61,701 nucleotides of DNA from Desulfobacterales bacterium (GCA_018693105.1 JABHLN010000006.1:1-61701); one strand, 5' to 3'; positions 8,584 to 18,669 are shown, numbered from the stretch's first letter. Made by a program: numbers and translations. Notes: generated from the letters alone by a model not told the origin.

Positions 8584-10440
8584 CTAAATTCCAAATGATT
8601 TATCAAGGGTTTCCCACGTAGAAAGGTCACCCCATTTTATTGCAGAAATCCTGCCATCTGTTATGGGCAGAATATTTCCAATAAAAAACTTAACACTTTG
8701 AATCTTTCCAGCAAGATGTGCAATATCTGCTTTTTTCATCAACTTGGCCTGTTTTTCAGGATCATCTGTTGCACCCTTCTTGGCATAAATTCCATCAAGC
8801 TTTTCTTGTGCAACCACAGCTCCCCAAAGAAGAAACCATGCTACCATCACATCTCCAACAGCTTCTAACAATGGAGTGGCCTGCAGAAATGAGTATACGG
8901 ACTCACCATTACCGGCATGATCTGCAAAAACAGAAGGGACTTCTGCAAGGGCTGCCTTTGTTTTCATAAACTGATCGGTATATTTTTCAAGCGCTGGAAT
9001 CTCTTTTGCTTTCTCAGCAATTTCATCCATTCCGGAAAGGAAATCCGCAAAGACTTTTCCTTTACCCATTCCAATCTTTCTCAAGGCAAGGTCCATACCC
9101 TGAATTCCTGTAGTTCCTTCAAATATGCAGGCCACCTTGGAATCTCGCAGAAACTGCTCAACAGGATATTCCTGTGTATATCCGTAACCGCCATATATCT
9201 GGATAGCATGTAATGCAAACTCTACACTCTTTTCCGTAGGGTAAGCCTTGCATACAGGAATAAGGAGGCTCACTATCTTGCTCCAGTTTTTCCTTTCCTC
9301 TTCCGTTTCAGCTATTACTTCCTGGTCCATTGCGTAGCTGCAGTAATAAAGCATTGCCCTCATACCTTCGGTATAAGACTTCATCATGAGAAGTGTTCTG
9401 CGAATGTCAGGATGTTTTGTAATAGATACCTGTGTTGCAGGATCTGGGTTTTCAAGGCTTTGTCCCTGAAGCCTGTCTTTTGAATAGTTCAATGCATGCA
9501 GGTAAGAAGCACTGCTTATTCCCTGTCCCCATATACCTACTTCCAGGCGAGAGGAATTCATCATATGGAACATAATTCTGATACCTTCCTGCTCTTTTCC
9601 AAGTAGGTAACCGATACATTCCCCTTTGTCGCCAAACGAAAGGCTGGTCGTTGGAGATCCATGAAGTCCCATTTTATGTTCAATACCGGTGCAGGTAACA
9701 TTATTTGAGTCACCGGTGGAACCATCATCATTCACACAATACTTGGGAACTATAAAAGTAGACAAACCTTTGGTTCCGGGAGCATCACCTTCAATTCTTG
9801 CAAGCACGATATGAATAATATTATCTCCCACATCCTGTTCGCCGTTGGTGATAAATATCTTTGAACCTTCAATTGCAAATGTTCCGTCATCTTTTCTTAC
9901 AGCTTTTGTGGTGAGAGCACCTACATCTGAACCCGCCTGTGGTTCTGTCAGGCACATGGTACCGGTCCATTCACCGCCGTACATCTTTTCCATATACAGT
10001 TTTTTCTGGGCTTCATTACCGAAAAGCTCAATCAGCTTTGCTGCATCATGGGTCAGATTTACATAACACATAAAAGGAAAATTAGCGGCCATAAACATTT
10101 CATGTGTTGCCGCCATAATAACATGTGGCAGACCCTGTCCACCTAACTCCTCTTCCTCGCATGGGGTCAGCCATCCACCTTCTACAAAATCCTCATAAGC
10201 CTTTTTTGTGCCGGGGATGGAAAATACTTTCCCGTTCTCAAATTTTATTCCATCCTTGTCCCCATCAATATTTAATGGGAACAAAACCTTTTCACTGAAC
10301 TTCTGAGCTTCCGAAAGAAGCATTTCCAGAACCTTTTGGGACCACTCGGAATATTTTTCTACTTCGCATAATTTCTGAACGCCAAGCTGGTCAAATAAAA
10401 CAAATTTTATATCACGATCATCAAATAAAAGATTTGCCAT
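8584..10440 (-). CDS. Acyl-CoA dehydrogenase (about 600-residue type with extra C-terminal domain)
   Basis: This 618-residue flavoprotein has the acyl-CoA dehydrogenase core: LTEPQAGSD at 164-172, and the catalytic Glu (E441) in FEGTTGIQGMD. A C-terminal helical extension follows, as in the DmdC-like and long-chain types. It introduces a 2,3-double bond into an acyl-CoA and would pass electrons to an electron-transfer flavoprotein encoded elsewhere. It lies between the crotonase and the HMGCS-DUF35 gene, all on the minus strand. Substrate length or branching cannot be told from the sequence. Confidence 0.93.
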   Translation of the reverse strand: MANLLFDDRDIKFVLFDQLGVQKLCEVEKYSEWSQKVLEMLLSEAQKFSEKVLFPLNIDGDKDGIKFENGKVFSIPGTKKAYEDFVEGGWLTPCEEEELGGQGLPHVIMAATHEMFMAANFPFMCYVNLTHDAAKLIELFGNEAQKKLYMEKMYGGEWTGTMCLTEPQAGSDVGALTTKAVRKDDGTFAIEGSKIFITNGEQDVGDNIIHIVLARIEGDAPGTKGLSTFIVPKYCVNDDGSTGDSNNVTCTGIEHKMGLHGSPTTSLSFGDKGECIGYLLGKEQEGIRIMFHMMNSSRLEVGIWGQGISSASYLHALNYSKDRLQGQSLENPDPATQVSITKHPDIRRTLLMMKSYTEGMRAMLYYCSYAMDQEVIAETEEERKNWSKIVSLLIPVCKAYPTEKSVEFALHAIQIYGGYGYTQEYPVEQFLRDSKVACIFEGTTGIQGMDLALRKIGMGKGKVFADFLSGMDEIAEKAKEIPALEKYTDQFMKTKAALAEVPSVFADHAGNGESVYSFLQATPLLEAVGDVMVAWFLLWGAVVAQEKLDGIYAKKGATDDPEKQAKLMKKADIAHLAGKIQSVKFFIGNILPITDGRISAIKWGDLSTWETLDKSFGI

Positions 10441-10506
10441 AACTACTTCCTCATCAACTTCATTTTAGATTGATCCAAATATTTTCAGATCGATATTTTC
10501 CCGGTT

Positions 10507-11295
10507 TTACTTTCCCTTGAACTCTGCTTTTCTCTTTTCCAGAAATGCTTTTGTTCCTTCTGTTGCATCTTCTGAAAGAAGAATTTCACAAAATTTCTTC
10601 CGTTCATACTCAAGCCCTTCTCTAATAGGCATATTACCACCCTTATATGTAACTTTCTTACATATTTCGATCCCTATAGGCGGTCTTTCCGCGAGTTTTG
10701 CAGCAAAAGCCTCTACTTCTTCCATAAGTTTGTCCTGAGGAGTAATTTTGTTAATCAAACCTATCCTGTATGCTTCCTGAGCGTCAATAGGATCACCTAT
10801 AGTAATCATTTCAAGTGCTTTTGTAGCCCCTACAAGATTCATCAGCCTCTGGCTTCCACCGGCACCAGGAATAATACCTATCTTGATTTCAGGCTGGCCA
10901 AATTTTGCTTTTTCACTTGCGATTCTGAAATCGCAGGCCATGGCAATCTCGCAGCCCATGCCGAATGCAAGGCCGTTTATTGCAGCAATAACCGGTTTGG
11001 GACAATCTTCAAAAAGGTTTGGATTCAACATTTCATCAAGTGCAGCATTTACCTTGGTCACATCATCAAGTTCAGACCATCCTGTAACCATATTAATATC
11101 CGCACCGGCCATAAAAGCTTTTCCTTCACCGGTTAAGACAATAACCTTAACGGAATCGTCTGCTGCAAGTTCATTGAAACCCTTTCCTATCTCATCTGAA
11201 AGGGTTTTGTTATAAGCATTCAAAACCTTGGGCCTGCTAAATATCAGCTTTCCGATATCACCACTTTTTTCCAGTATAATTGATTCATATGACAT
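10507..11295 (-). CDS. Enoyl-CoA hydratase/isomerase (crotonase family)
   Basis: This 262-residue crotonase has both catalytic glutamates at the spacing of rat enoyl-CoA hydratase: E116 in GCEIAMACD and E136 in QPEIKIG. The oxyanion-hole motif AGADI is at 63-67. It adds water to the 2-enoyl-CoA made by the neighbouring dehydrogenase. It is the first enzyme gene after the TetR gene and is transcribed in the same direction. No 3-hydroxyacyl-CoA dehydrogenase is encoded in the window, so the next step must be supplied elsewhere. Confidence 0.93.
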   Translation of the reverse strand: MSYESIILEKSGDIGKLIFSRPKVLNAYNKTLSDEIGKGFNELAADDSVKVIVLTGEGKAFMAGADINMVTGWSELDDVTKVNAALDEMLNPNLFEDCPKPVIAAINGLAFGMGCEIAMACDFRIASEKAKFGQPEIKIGIIPGAGGSQRLMNLVGATKALEMITIGDPIDAQEAYRIGLINKITPQDKLMEEVEAFAAKLAERPPIGIEICKKVTYKGGNMPIREGLEYERKKFCEILLSEDATEGTKAFLEKRKAEFKGK

Positions 11296-11384
11296 AGATT
11301 ACCGCCCCCTCTAATTTGGTTAAAATATCTTTTATAAATTATATTCAGAAAACTACCAAAGCAATTTGAAATCATTTACATATT

Positions 11385-11999
11385 TCATACTGACAGTTTG
11401 CTTTCTGATTTTTGTTTAAGAAATGCCTCGGAAATACCGCAAGTCAAAATCTGGTAAAACTGCCGGGCAATACCATCCATGTCCAGTTCTCCCTCTTTCT
11501 CATACCAGAGCACCGACCAGTTACACATTCCCTGTATAGCATTTGCCACAACTTTGGGATTCAACCCTTTAAAAATTGTATTCTCTTCATCCTGTATCTG
11601 AACCACAATCCCACGAACAAGTCGGGCATAAACTCTCTGACTTTCCTCGTATATCTGCCGGTTTTTATCACCAAAGTACCTGGATTCCCTTAAGTTCAGA
11701 TTAATTATATCCCCCTGGGCACCAACAAGTTTCATATGGTGTAAAATAAACCGCTTAAGCTTTTCAACACCTGATAAAGAAGAATCGTTTACTATTTTTT
11801 TGAGTCCTTCAGTTGCAGAGGGAACATATTCGTCAAGAATAGATAAAAGTATTGTTTCCTTGTTTTTGAAATGATGAAATACAGTGCTTTTTGTAATACC
11901 GACATTGTCGGCAATCATTTGGATAGATGTACCGTGATAACCATTGTTACACATGAGCTCTATTGTAGCTTTCAAGATTTTATCGTAATTGGTTTCCAA
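11385..11999 (-). CDS. TetR/AcrR-family regulator heading the acyl-CoA operon
   Basis: This TetR regulator is 204 residues from a TTG start. The N-terminal helix-turn-helix reads TSIQMIADNVGITKSTVFHHF and is followed by a helical ligand domain, probably for an acyl-CoA. A longer reading frame exists upstream, but the TTG at 11999 has GAGGGG six bases before it and gives the normal family length; the upstream residues look non-coding. The gene is cotranscribed with the operon behind it. A promoter and candidate operator lie about 240 bases upstream, which suggests autoregulation of the whole unit. Confidence 0.9.
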   Translation of the reverse strand: METNYDKILKATIELMCNNGYHGTSIQMIADNVGITKSTVFHHFKNKETILLSILDEYVPSATEGLKKIVNDSSLSGVEKLKRFILHHMKLVGAQGDIINLNLRESRYFGDKNRQIYEESQRVYARLVRGIVVQIQDEENTIFKGLNPKVVANAIQGMCNWSVLWYEKEGELDMDGIARQFYQILTCGISEAFLKQKSESKLSV

Positions 12000-12230
12000 A
12001 CCAATACCCCTCAGTTTCAAAATACAAAAGTTAAAAGTAAAAACCAAACATTGTCTATCAGTAAAGTAATGATTAAAATTCGGACAGGATGCTAAGTTTT
12101 CAGGCCCATTATGATCAGGCAGAAACAGCAAAATGAGGTCAGAAAATATACTTAACAGATAAAAAAGCAACGATTCGGAACAGGATTCAATAAATTGATT
12201 ACTGGAGGAAATCCTTGCAAAAAATCACAC

Positions 12231-12273
12231 TGACCGAATGGTTGGTATAATATGAAAGAGGTACAGGTGTCAA
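12231..12273 (-). promoter_or_regulatory. Candidate promoter with overlapping TetR operator
   Basis: On the minus strand TTGACA (12268-12273) is followed after 17 bases by TTATAC (12245-12250). A pseudo-palindrome, TACCAACCATTCGGTCA on the minus strand, overlaps the -10 box (12231-12247). It resembles the ACCGACC-type operator at the second TetR gene (40961-41004). Transcription would run into the TetR gene and the acyl-CoA operon. The promoter is a good match; the operator is inferred. Confidence 0.5.
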
Positions 12274-12444
12274 GATAAAAAATTATCATCGTCGGTAGAT
12301 TCAGGGGAATATTTCAGGAGTCAAAACAAATGATTTTTTTCTAAATTTAAGTTGCAATTATTACATGGACAAAGGAAAATATCAAAAGTAAAATTCATGA
12401 ACTATTTAAAAAATATAACCGGCGACTATATACAAATTGCCACA

Positions 12445-12535
12445 TACAACTCATAGTGGTTTATCAGTATTGAAGGCGTACATGTAGTATTTCCAAATTC
12501 TCATAAAATCTATAACCAGATTAACAGCGCAATCA
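12445..12535 (+). repeat. Degenerate copy of the dispersed hairpin repeat
   Basis: The stretch shows the CATAGTGGTTTATCAG arm, then GGCGTACATGTAGTAT and a weak right arm with TCTATAAC and GCGCAATCA. It is clearly related to the intact copies but decayed, and the outer arms are poor. It lies in the 573-base gap between the TetR gene (start 11999) and the gene at 12573. Apart from the promoter noted separately, I see nothing else in that gap. Confidence 0.6.
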
Positions 12536-12572
12536 CTTCCATTAGCTTAAACAATCAATTCAGGAGAAAATC

Positions 12573-13583
12573 TTGTCTCAAAGAGAAAAAACTACAATAT
12601 CACCGAAACTCCATGAAGATACTAAGTCGATAAGCACCCATCGTGCATTTGTATATTCCATTATAATGCCGGGTTGGGGAGAATGGTATGCAGGGTCACG
12701 CATGAGATCTTTTTTTACCGGAATTATGCTCTTAGTTTCTCTGGTATTGTTTACATTCATAATGTTCGATTTGACTGTGGCCATTACTGATATGATTATG
12801 GATATCATTGATGGAGATATGAATGCAAAAATGCCTGCAATACCTTTTAATTATCTGGGTCTTTCCATTGCCGGACTTTGCTTCACCTGGTTGTGGGGTA
12901 TAATTTCTTCGATTGACATTGCAGTGAAAAAGCAAAAACAAGACAATGAGCTGCCGGAAAACAATCCTATATGGGGCGTTGTGTTTTCATGGGTATGTCC
13001 AGGTTCCGGCCATGTATACTCAGGCTACCCACTTTTTGGATATATCCTTTTTACCGGCTACCTAATGGGAATTCTGCTCCTTTTTCCTGTTTATAAGCAT
13101 CTCGGGAATGAAATCTTCGAGATGATGTATAATGGCACTCTTTCAGCAACAAACCGTTTTGAAATCATTTCACTTTTCAGGGAATATACAACAAGACTTC
13201 ATTTCAGTTTTGCACCATTATTTCTTAAAATCTTAAAATATGTTGCAATAGCCGGTACTATTGATTCTTTAAATGAAATAATCGCAAAGAGGGCAGACAA
13301 TAGTTTTGAATGGATGAAGAATCCCTGGATAAGAGGTCTGGTTCATTTGCTATTCGGCTGGTTGTGCCCTGGAGCAGGACAGCTGTTAGAGAAACGTAAT
13401 ATTTCAGGATGGGGGATAATCGTCATTAATGCCGCATGTCTTCTAATTGTAGGATTCCTCTTGACATCAGGCAGTATTACACCATCCACTGCATACAAAT
13501 ATAATATATTGATAAGCGGGCTGCAATGGATTGCCATAATCGAAGCGCCGGCATATATGATGTTCAAGCTAAAAAAGGTATGA
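12573..13583 (+). CDS. Multi-pass membrane protein with three TM2-like PGxG motifs
   Basis: This is a 336-residue membrane protein of unknown function. Three segments resemble the TM2/DUF5683 signature, a Pro-Gly turn next to a helix: MPGWGEWYAGS (about 32-42), CPGSGHVYSGY (about 148) and CPGAGQLLEK (about 270). Each is followed by hydrophobic helices, suggesting internal triplication of a TM2-type unit. I kept the TTG start because GGAG lies nine bases upstream. It runs convergent with the SEC-C gene, with 2 bases between stop codons. A function in membrane or envelope maintenance would be a guess. Confidence 0.75.
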   Translation: MSQREKTTISPKLHEDTKSISTHRAFVYSIIMPGWGEWYAGSRMRSFFTGIMLLVSLVLFTFIMFDLTVAITDMIMDIIDGDMNAKMPAIPFNYLGLSIAGLCFTWLWGIISSIDIAVKKQKQDNELPENNPIWGVVFSWVCPGSGHVYSGYPLFGYILFTGYLMGILLLFPVYKHLGNEIFEMMYNGTLSATNRFEIISLFREYTTRLHFSFAPLFLKILKYVAIAGTIDSLNEIIAKRADNSFEWMKNPWIRGLVHLLFGWLCPGAGQLLEKRNISGWGIIVINAACLLIVGFLLTSGSITPSTAYKYNILISGLQWIAIIEAPAYMMFKLKKV

Positions 13584-13585
13584 GA

Positions 13586-14086
13586 TTAATTCCCGCAACA
13601 TTTCTTATATTTTTTCCCACTTCCGCATGGACAGGGATCATTTCTGCCAACCTTGGGGCCTTTACGGATAACCTGTTTTGGTGTTGGAGCCTGTCCGTCG
13701 TAAAAAAACCACTCGCCATCTGTCTTTTTGAAAGAGGCCAGTTCATGGTGTTTTTCTTTTTTATCATTTAATATATAATCGGCAATAAATTCTACACTGC
13801 CTTCATTGTCATCCTGGCCTCCGGCTGTTGTTTCAAGTATTTCAAGGCCGAGCCATTCAGAATTTTCAGCCCATTCCCTAACTGAGTTTTCTTCATGCTC
13901 TTTCCGTTTATCCGGATGCATTGTATTACCGATATAGTCAACTTCAACTTTTGTATAGGCGGTGTAACGTGACCGCATTAATTCTTCAACTGTTAGTGCC
14001 TTACGGGAACCGCTGATTAAAGGCTCACAGCATTCAGAATATGATTTCTCCGAGCCGCAGGGGCATTGTTCCATGTTATTTTCCAT
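13586..14086 (-). CDS. YchJ-family protein with two SEC-C zinc motifs
   Basis: This 166-residue protein carries a SEC-C motif at each end: [13 protein letters not shown] near the N terminus and [18 protein letters not shown] at the C terminus. Between them is the YchJ domain ([15 protein letters not shown], then WLGLEIL). SEC-C motifs bind zinc, as in the SecA tail. The cellular role of YchJ is not settled. I chose the ATG at 14086 (AGGAAG ten bases upstream); upstream residues in the same frame look non-coding. Confidence 0.85.
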   Translation of the reverse strand: MENNMEQCPCGSEKSYSECCEPLISGSRKALTVEELMRSRYTAYTKVEVDYIGNTMHPDKRKEHEENSVREWAENSEWLGLEILETTAGGQDDNEGSVEFIADYILNDKKEKHHELASFKKTDGEWFFYDGQAPTPKQVIRKGPKVGRNDPCPCGSGKKYKKCCGN

Positions 14087-14281
14087 TAATATTTGTCTTC
14101 CTGATCTATTCTCTCTCTCACATGGCAACTGACAAGAAATATAAGATCAATGTTTTGATATATATGTTGATTTTGAAACCAGCAAAAATTTTATATATTA
14201 TTCCAAAATCCTTTTTACCTAAAAGAAGCATAAGAGATCTTTTGAAAAAAGAACAGTTTTTTGTATGATGATAATATCACC

Positions 14282-14710
14282 TTAAATATCTTGTTTTTTT
14301 GAATATTTAAGCATTACCGGTAAAGAAATAATTATAAAAAATGAACCGCCCGGGCCGCTTAACATTACGGCAAACCACGAAAGGTAACTGAGAATGCCGG
14401 GGCCCTTAAAAATCATGGAAGTGACTGAAAGAGGGTATATTATAAAAAATATCAGATCGATAATTGATAAAATTGTAACTCCCCAGGCAGCCCATTTCCT
14501 CATATTCCAGACACCGATACCGAAAACAAAAAAAGGGATTGAGCATAAAAGGTTTTTATATCCGAATATCTGGTTGCAAATTGATGACTCAATAACAAGC
14601 CACAAAAACAACTTAAAAAATGCTATCCACCCTATGGCCCAAAGTTGCCATGGGTAACTTTCATTCATTCTTTCCGGGGGAAACATTCTTGTCCACAGGT
14701 TTTCTTTCAT
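14282..14710 (-). CDS. Small hydrophobic membrane protein, unknown
   Basis: This is a 142-residue protein with about four predicted transmembrane helices, the clearest being LWAIGWIAFFKLFLWLVI and a long central hydrophobic block. I recognise no family motif with confidence. The start at 14710 is favoured because GGAG lies five bases upstream. It is flanked by SEC-C and prfC genes and does not look part of either. Confidence 0.6.
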   Translation of the reverse strand: MKENLWTRMFPPERMNESYPWQLWAIGWIAFFKLFLWLVIESSICNQIFGYKNLLCSIPFFVFGIGVWNMRKWAAWGVTILSIIDLIFFIIYPLSVTSMIFKGPGILSYLSWFAVMLSGPGGSFFIIISLPVMLKYSKKQDI

Positions 14711-14861
14711 TTCTTCTCCGAAAAATTTAATCAATTAAAATACATCTAAAAAAAATATTTCTTAAGACTTGAAAACATAGACTAAAAGGCCTTTTGTGTC
14801 AAATTTGCTGCTCATATAAATATTTGCCACCGTCAGCTTAATATTCAACACACCTTAATAT

Positions 14862-15015
14862 TGATGAATTCGTAAAAAGCATAACCGATGGCTAAGTAAA
14901 AATCTTCATATACAAGGCATAGTGGTTGGCCAGGCACGAAGACATACAATTAGTATGTCGAGCGTCTGGCCAAACGCTATAACGCAGTAAATGGTGACTT
15001 TTTACGACGCCATCA
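14862..15015 (+). repeat. Dispersed hairpin repeat, intact copy
   Basis: The core runs 14887-15015 (129 bases). Its ends are GATGGCTAAGTAAAAATCTT and the complement of GATGGCGTCGTAAAAAGTC, so it is a long imperfect palindrome with inner arms GTTGGCCAG/CTGGCCAAAC. A third copy of the end motif (TGATGAATTCGTAAAAAG) lies just outside its left edge, as in several other copies. It is 64 bases from the prfC stop codon. Confidence 0.9.
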
Positions 15016-15079
15016 ATATTCAACACACAATGATTAAGCCTGGTGCTCAACGAAGAACCTGTTTAAGACCTTGGAAGTG

Positions 15080-16666
15080 CTAATTTAGTTCCCGGGTTTT
15101 ATGGAATTCAATATCCGGCCACTCCTCCATACAGAAACCTAACTGCCATTCGCTGGTAGTAAGATATGTCTTAAAACCTTCAGAATCCAGAGCAAGATTA
15201 CCCTGGTTCTTCTTTTCAAATGCCTGAAGCATTTTGCTGTCACTGCAATGAATCCATCTAGCAACATTCAAATTAACCGGTTCATACACAGCATCTACGC
15301 CATACTCATCTTTAAGGCGGGCCATGGTTATTTCAAATTGCAATATGCCCACGGCGCCAAGTATATAATCACTTCCGGAAACGGGTCTGAAAAACTGAAC
15401 CGCACCTTCCTCGGCAAGCTGAGTCAAGCCTTTTTGAAGGTGCTTGATTTTCAAAGGATTCCTAAGCAAAACACGCCGAAAATATTCCGGAGCAAAATTT
15501 GGAATCCCGGTAAACTTAAGTTGCTCCTTTTCGGTAAATGTGTCTCCGATTTTAATAGTCCCGTGGTTATGAATCCCGATAACATCCCCGGGGTAGGCTT
15601 CCTCAACATTTGCACGATCCTGTGCCATAAAGATTGTTGCTTTGGAAAGCATTACATCTTTCCCGATTCTGTGATGGCGAACCTTCATTCCTCTGGTAAA
15701 TTTTCCGGAGCATATTCTGAAAAAAGCGATCCTGTCACGGTGGGCAGGATTCATGTTTGCCTGAATTTTAAATGTAAATCCTGAAAAAGTCTCTTCATCC
15801 GGCGAAACATCTCTGGAAAGTGAAGCCCTTGGACCTGGAGCTGGAGCCATTTCAACAAAACAGTCCAGAAGCTCCTTCACACCAAAGTTGTTTATTGCAC
15901 TTCCGAAAAAAACCGGGGTCTGGCTTCCTTTAAGAAAATCTTCCTTGTCAAAAGGATTGGCAGCACCCTCGATAAGTTCTATATCCTCACGCAGTTCATC
16001 TGCCTGACTTCCAAGAATCTCATCAAGTTTACTATCGGACAGATCGGTTATGATAATCCCTTCCTGATCCCTTGTCTCCTTTCCCGGTGTGAAAAGACGT
16101 AGATCTTTTTCAAACAGGTTATAAACCCCCTTGAATCGTTTGCCCATACCGATCGGCCATGAAAGGGGGGCACATTCTATCTGTAGTTTGTCCTCAATCT
16201 CCGAAAGGATATCCAGGGGCAACATCCCTTCCCTGTCAAGTTTGTTTATAAATGTTATAATAGGAGTATTGCGCATCCGACAGACTTCCATCAATTTTTC
16301 AGTCTGAGGTTCAACTCCTTTGGCGCTGTCAATTACCATAAGTGCACTGTCAACAGCTGTAAGCACTCGATAGGTATCTTCTGAGAAATCCGCATGCCCC
16401 GGAGTATCGAGAAGGTTGACTTCATAATCATTATAATTAAACTTCATAACAGATGTTGTAACCGAAATACCGCGTTCTCTTTCAACAGCCATCCAGTCGC
16501 TTATAGCATGGCGGGAAGCTTTTCGTGCCTTTACAGCACCGGCCTGTTGAATAGCTCCTCCAAACAAAAGGAGTTTTTCCGTGAGAGTCGTTTTACCCGC
16601 ATCAGGGTGGCTGATAATTCCAAATGTTCGTCGCCGGGCGACCTCTTTTTTATGCTGCTTGCTCAT
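15080..16666 (-). CDS. prfC: Peptide chain release factor 3
   Basis: This is a 528-residue translational GTPase, the usual length of RF3. The GTPase domain shows [15 protein letters not shown] (G1), [14 protein letters not shown] (G3) and NKLDREG (G4). The RF3 domains II and III follow ([27 protein letters not shown]). RF3 removes RF1 and RF2 from the ribosome after peptide release. It is monocistronic here, with no related neighbour. Confidence 0.97.
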   Translation of the reverse strand: MSKQHKKEVARRRTFGIISHPDAGKTTLTEKLLLFGGAIQQAGAVKARKASRHAISDWMAVERERGISVTTSVMKFNYNDYEVNLLDTPGHADFSEDTYRVLTAVDSALMVIDSAKGVEPQTEKLMEVCRMRNTPIITFINKLDREGMLPLDILSEIEDKLQIECAPLSWPIGMGKRFKGVYNLFEKDLRLFTPGKETRDQEGIIITDLSDSKLDEILGSQADELREDIELIEGAANPFDKEDFLKGSQTPVFFGSAINNFGVKELLDCFVEMAPAPGPRASLSRDVSPDEETFSGFTFKIQANMNPAHRDRIAFFRICSGKFTRGMKVRHHRIGKDVMLSKATIFMAQDRANVEEAYPGDVIGIHNHGTIKIGDTFTEKEQLKFTGIPNFAPEYFRRVLLRNPLKIKHLQKGLTQLAEEGAVQFFRPVSGSDYILGAVGILQFEITMARLKDEYGVDAVYEPVNLNVARWIHCSDSKMLQAFEKKNQGNLALDSEGFKTYLTTSEWQLGFCMEEWPDIEFHKTRELN

Positions 16667-16809
16667 TTTAATATATAACCTATTCTATTTACTAATAAAT
16701 CATGAAGCCTATTATTAAAATTCCTGAATTCAAAATGAGGGGGCAAACTATCAATATAAAACGAGTTTGTAAAGAAAGAATTTATTCCGGGGTTGGTTTT
16801 ATATTCCGC

Positions 16810-17292
16810 CTATTCATCCACTTTAATAAAATTAGTATCAAAAGAGCCCCCTGAAATTGTTATAATTGCAATGGTATGGGGGAAACCGTGTCGACACTGC
16901 CCGGCGCTTCCAGGATTCAAATATTGAACGCCATCACGTTTCTCTGAAAGAGGACGGTGTGTATGGCCGAATATGACAACATCGCAGTCAGAAGGAACAT
17001 TTTCTATACCATGCTTGTATAGGTCATGAACCACAAATATAAAGAAATCACCGGCTTTAACCTTTTCCGACTCAAGGAAATCCCCAGTCTGATTGCCGTG
17101 GTCCATATTACCCCTGACAGCAACAACCGGAGCTATCGTCTTTAGTTTTTTTATTATACCGGAATCACAAATATCTCCGGCATGTACTATGAGATTAGCA
17201 TCTTTTAATGCATCAACAACTCCCGGAAACAGTACTCCATGAGTATCCGAAAGTACACCTACGATAATTTTTTCTTCTATTTTATTAGTCAT
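16810..17292 (-). CDS. YfcE/MJ0936-type metallophosphoesterase
   Basis: This is a 160-residue calcineurin-like phosphoesterase. The metal-binding motifs appear in order: SDTHG, HAGD, RGNMDH (as GNxDH) and GHTH. This small family includes YfcE-type phosphodiesterases; the natural substrate is generally unknown. It has its own start and no operon partner. Confidence 0.88.
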   Translation of the reverse strand: MTNKIEEKIIVGVLSDTHGVLFPGVVDALKDANLIVHAGDICDSGIIKKLKTIAPVVAVRGNMDHGNQTGDFLESEKVKAGDFFIFVVHDLYKHGIENVPSDCDVVIFGHTHRPLSEKRDGVQYLNPGSAGQCRHGFPHTIAIITISGGSFDTNFIKVDE

Positions 17293-17339
17293 TTACACAC
17301 TTAACAGCCTGCTTCATTAACTAAAATATTTAATAAGAT

Positions 17340-17494
17340 TTGACAAACTCATGAAAAAAATAATTGATGGTTAAATAAAGATCTTCATATACAAGTAATA
17401 GTGTTTGGACAGGAGTGAAGGCATATATGAAATATGTCAAAATTCTGATCAACAGCTATAACACAATAGAGGGAGACTTTTTACAACACCATCA
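17340..17494 (+). repeat. Dispersed hairpin repeat, diverged copy that supplies a stop codon
   Basis: This copy is diverged (ATTGATGGTTAAATAAAG at the left, GGAGACTTTTTACAACACC at the right) but still folds around GGACAG/CTGATC arms. Its right terminus overlaps the 3' end of the minus-strand lipoprotein gene. The TGA stop of that gene is the first three bases of the repeat arm. Confidence 0.85.
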
Positions 17495-17728
17495 TTCTTC
17501 CATAGTATCTTCTATCTGCTCGGCATTTTGATCATGCATATCCTGAACAGACCGCGCTTTGTTAAGAGGATCATTTATTTTATCAAGAGCATCGGCGGCA
17601 ACCTGATCTGTCATTTTTTCTATCGCACCTTTTTCCTTTTTGACTTCCTCTTCCTTCTTGGAACAACTTAAAAAAAGTATACAAAAAAAAGACAATCCTA
17701 TTACCATATATATAAAAGCTTTTTTCAC
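17492..17728 (-). CDS. Small putative lipoprotein
   Basis: This is a 78-residue protein from a GTG start at 17728, preceded by a run of six G. It has a short signal peptide (KKAFIYMVIGL) and a lipobox-like LFLSC, so it may be lipid-anchored at C23. The remainder is strongly charged and helical with no known motif. Its stop codon is provided by the adjoining repeat, so the C terminus may have been set by insertion of that repeat. Confidence 0.6.
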   Translation of the reverse strand: MKKAFIYMVIGLSFFCILFLSCSKKEEEVKKEKGAIEKMTDQVAADALDKINDPLNKARSVQDMHDQNAEQIEDTMEE

Positions 17729-18357
17729 AAGTCCCCCCCATCCCGGACAAAACCGGATCATTTACATTGCTCAGAAAAAACCATTTATCCCAAATAACAA
17801 AGAATTCTGACCGGATTCAAGAAGTATCAAATTTCACAAATTAAAATGTAATAGTTGATGTACTCCTAAAAAGCCTGTCCAAAAAAACAAAAATCGGGAT
17901 AAATCTTTTCCCACAGCCTGTTAAATTATCAAACGACGAATTATTCATTTTTTTTGATGAAATATAATATTAATGAATAATATCTGCAACATTAAACAAT
18001 TATTTTCAACTGTTTCATCATATTATGAAATCGCCTTTATCATGAACACACAAACAATGGTCTTATAAAAATATTTTTCCCCGCCAGAATGATTTCCTCT
18101 ATAAAGAATCATTACACATCATTCAGGTGTTTTTACATTTAAATTAAAATATGTTTCATAAACTATAAAAAGCTGATTTCTGCTACTTTAAGCACATATC
18201 TGTAAAAACGACATGTAAATCGCATTTCACATTAGAATAAGTTATTAACAGGTATAACATATATTTATGTTAAGGCATCCATCAAATGCGTTATCTTGTG
18301 GGAAAGATTTTAACATTGTCATGATTATACTTTTTACAGAAACATCATATAAATCTA

Positions 18358-18385
18358 TTGACAAAATCAATATAAACTTTATATT
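18358..18385 (+). promoter_or_regulatory. Candidate sigma-70 promoter
   Basis: TTGACA (18358-18363) is followed after 16 bases by TATATT (18380-18385). It points toward the OYE-type reductase gene at 18670 and would give a leader of about 270 bases. A perfect inverted repeat lies just downstream of the -10 box, which fits a repressed promoter. Confidence 0.5.
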
Positions 18386-18401
18386 TACTTAACAATAAAG
18401 T

Positions 18402-18417
18402 GTGTAGTCCACTACAC
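18402..18417. promoter_or_regulatory. Perfect palindromic operator-like site
   Basis: GTGTAGTCCACTACAC has 7-base arms separated by two bases. It sits 16 bases after the -10 box, a position where a bound repressor would block initiation. I do not know the regulator; the TetR genes of the window are candidates. Confidence 0.45.
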
Positions 18418-18669
18418 GCAATCTGGTTAGAAGATTAAATTTACTGATTTGAGAAAGGTATCAACATTATTAAAATAAATGAGAATGTCGCAAGGCCATT
18501 TATAAAAGCTTTGTGTAAAAAGTCCTTTTCACAAGTCTTTATTAAGCATACATAAGCCTTGACTATTAATAATAATGACTATAAATTTTATAATCGAAAT
18601 ACTTATTAGATGTATTTAATTGTCTTTATGAAAGATACTTTATAATTTTAAATTATTTAGGAGAAAGAT

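Larger units (their letters stand above)
17729..18669. other. Long AT-rich intergenic region
   Basis: This stretch of more than 900 bases contains no credible open reading frame on either strand. Recognisable content is limited to the promoter at 18358-18385 and the palindrome at 18402-18417, both listed separately. A TTGACT near 18558 with AT-rich sequence behind it could be a second promoter closer to the reductase gene. Confidence 0.7.

Noticed and set aside
12000..12170. N-terminal extension of the first TetR protein
   Set aside because: The residues are not regulator-like and the TTG at 11999 has a strong GAGGGG site and gives the normal length.
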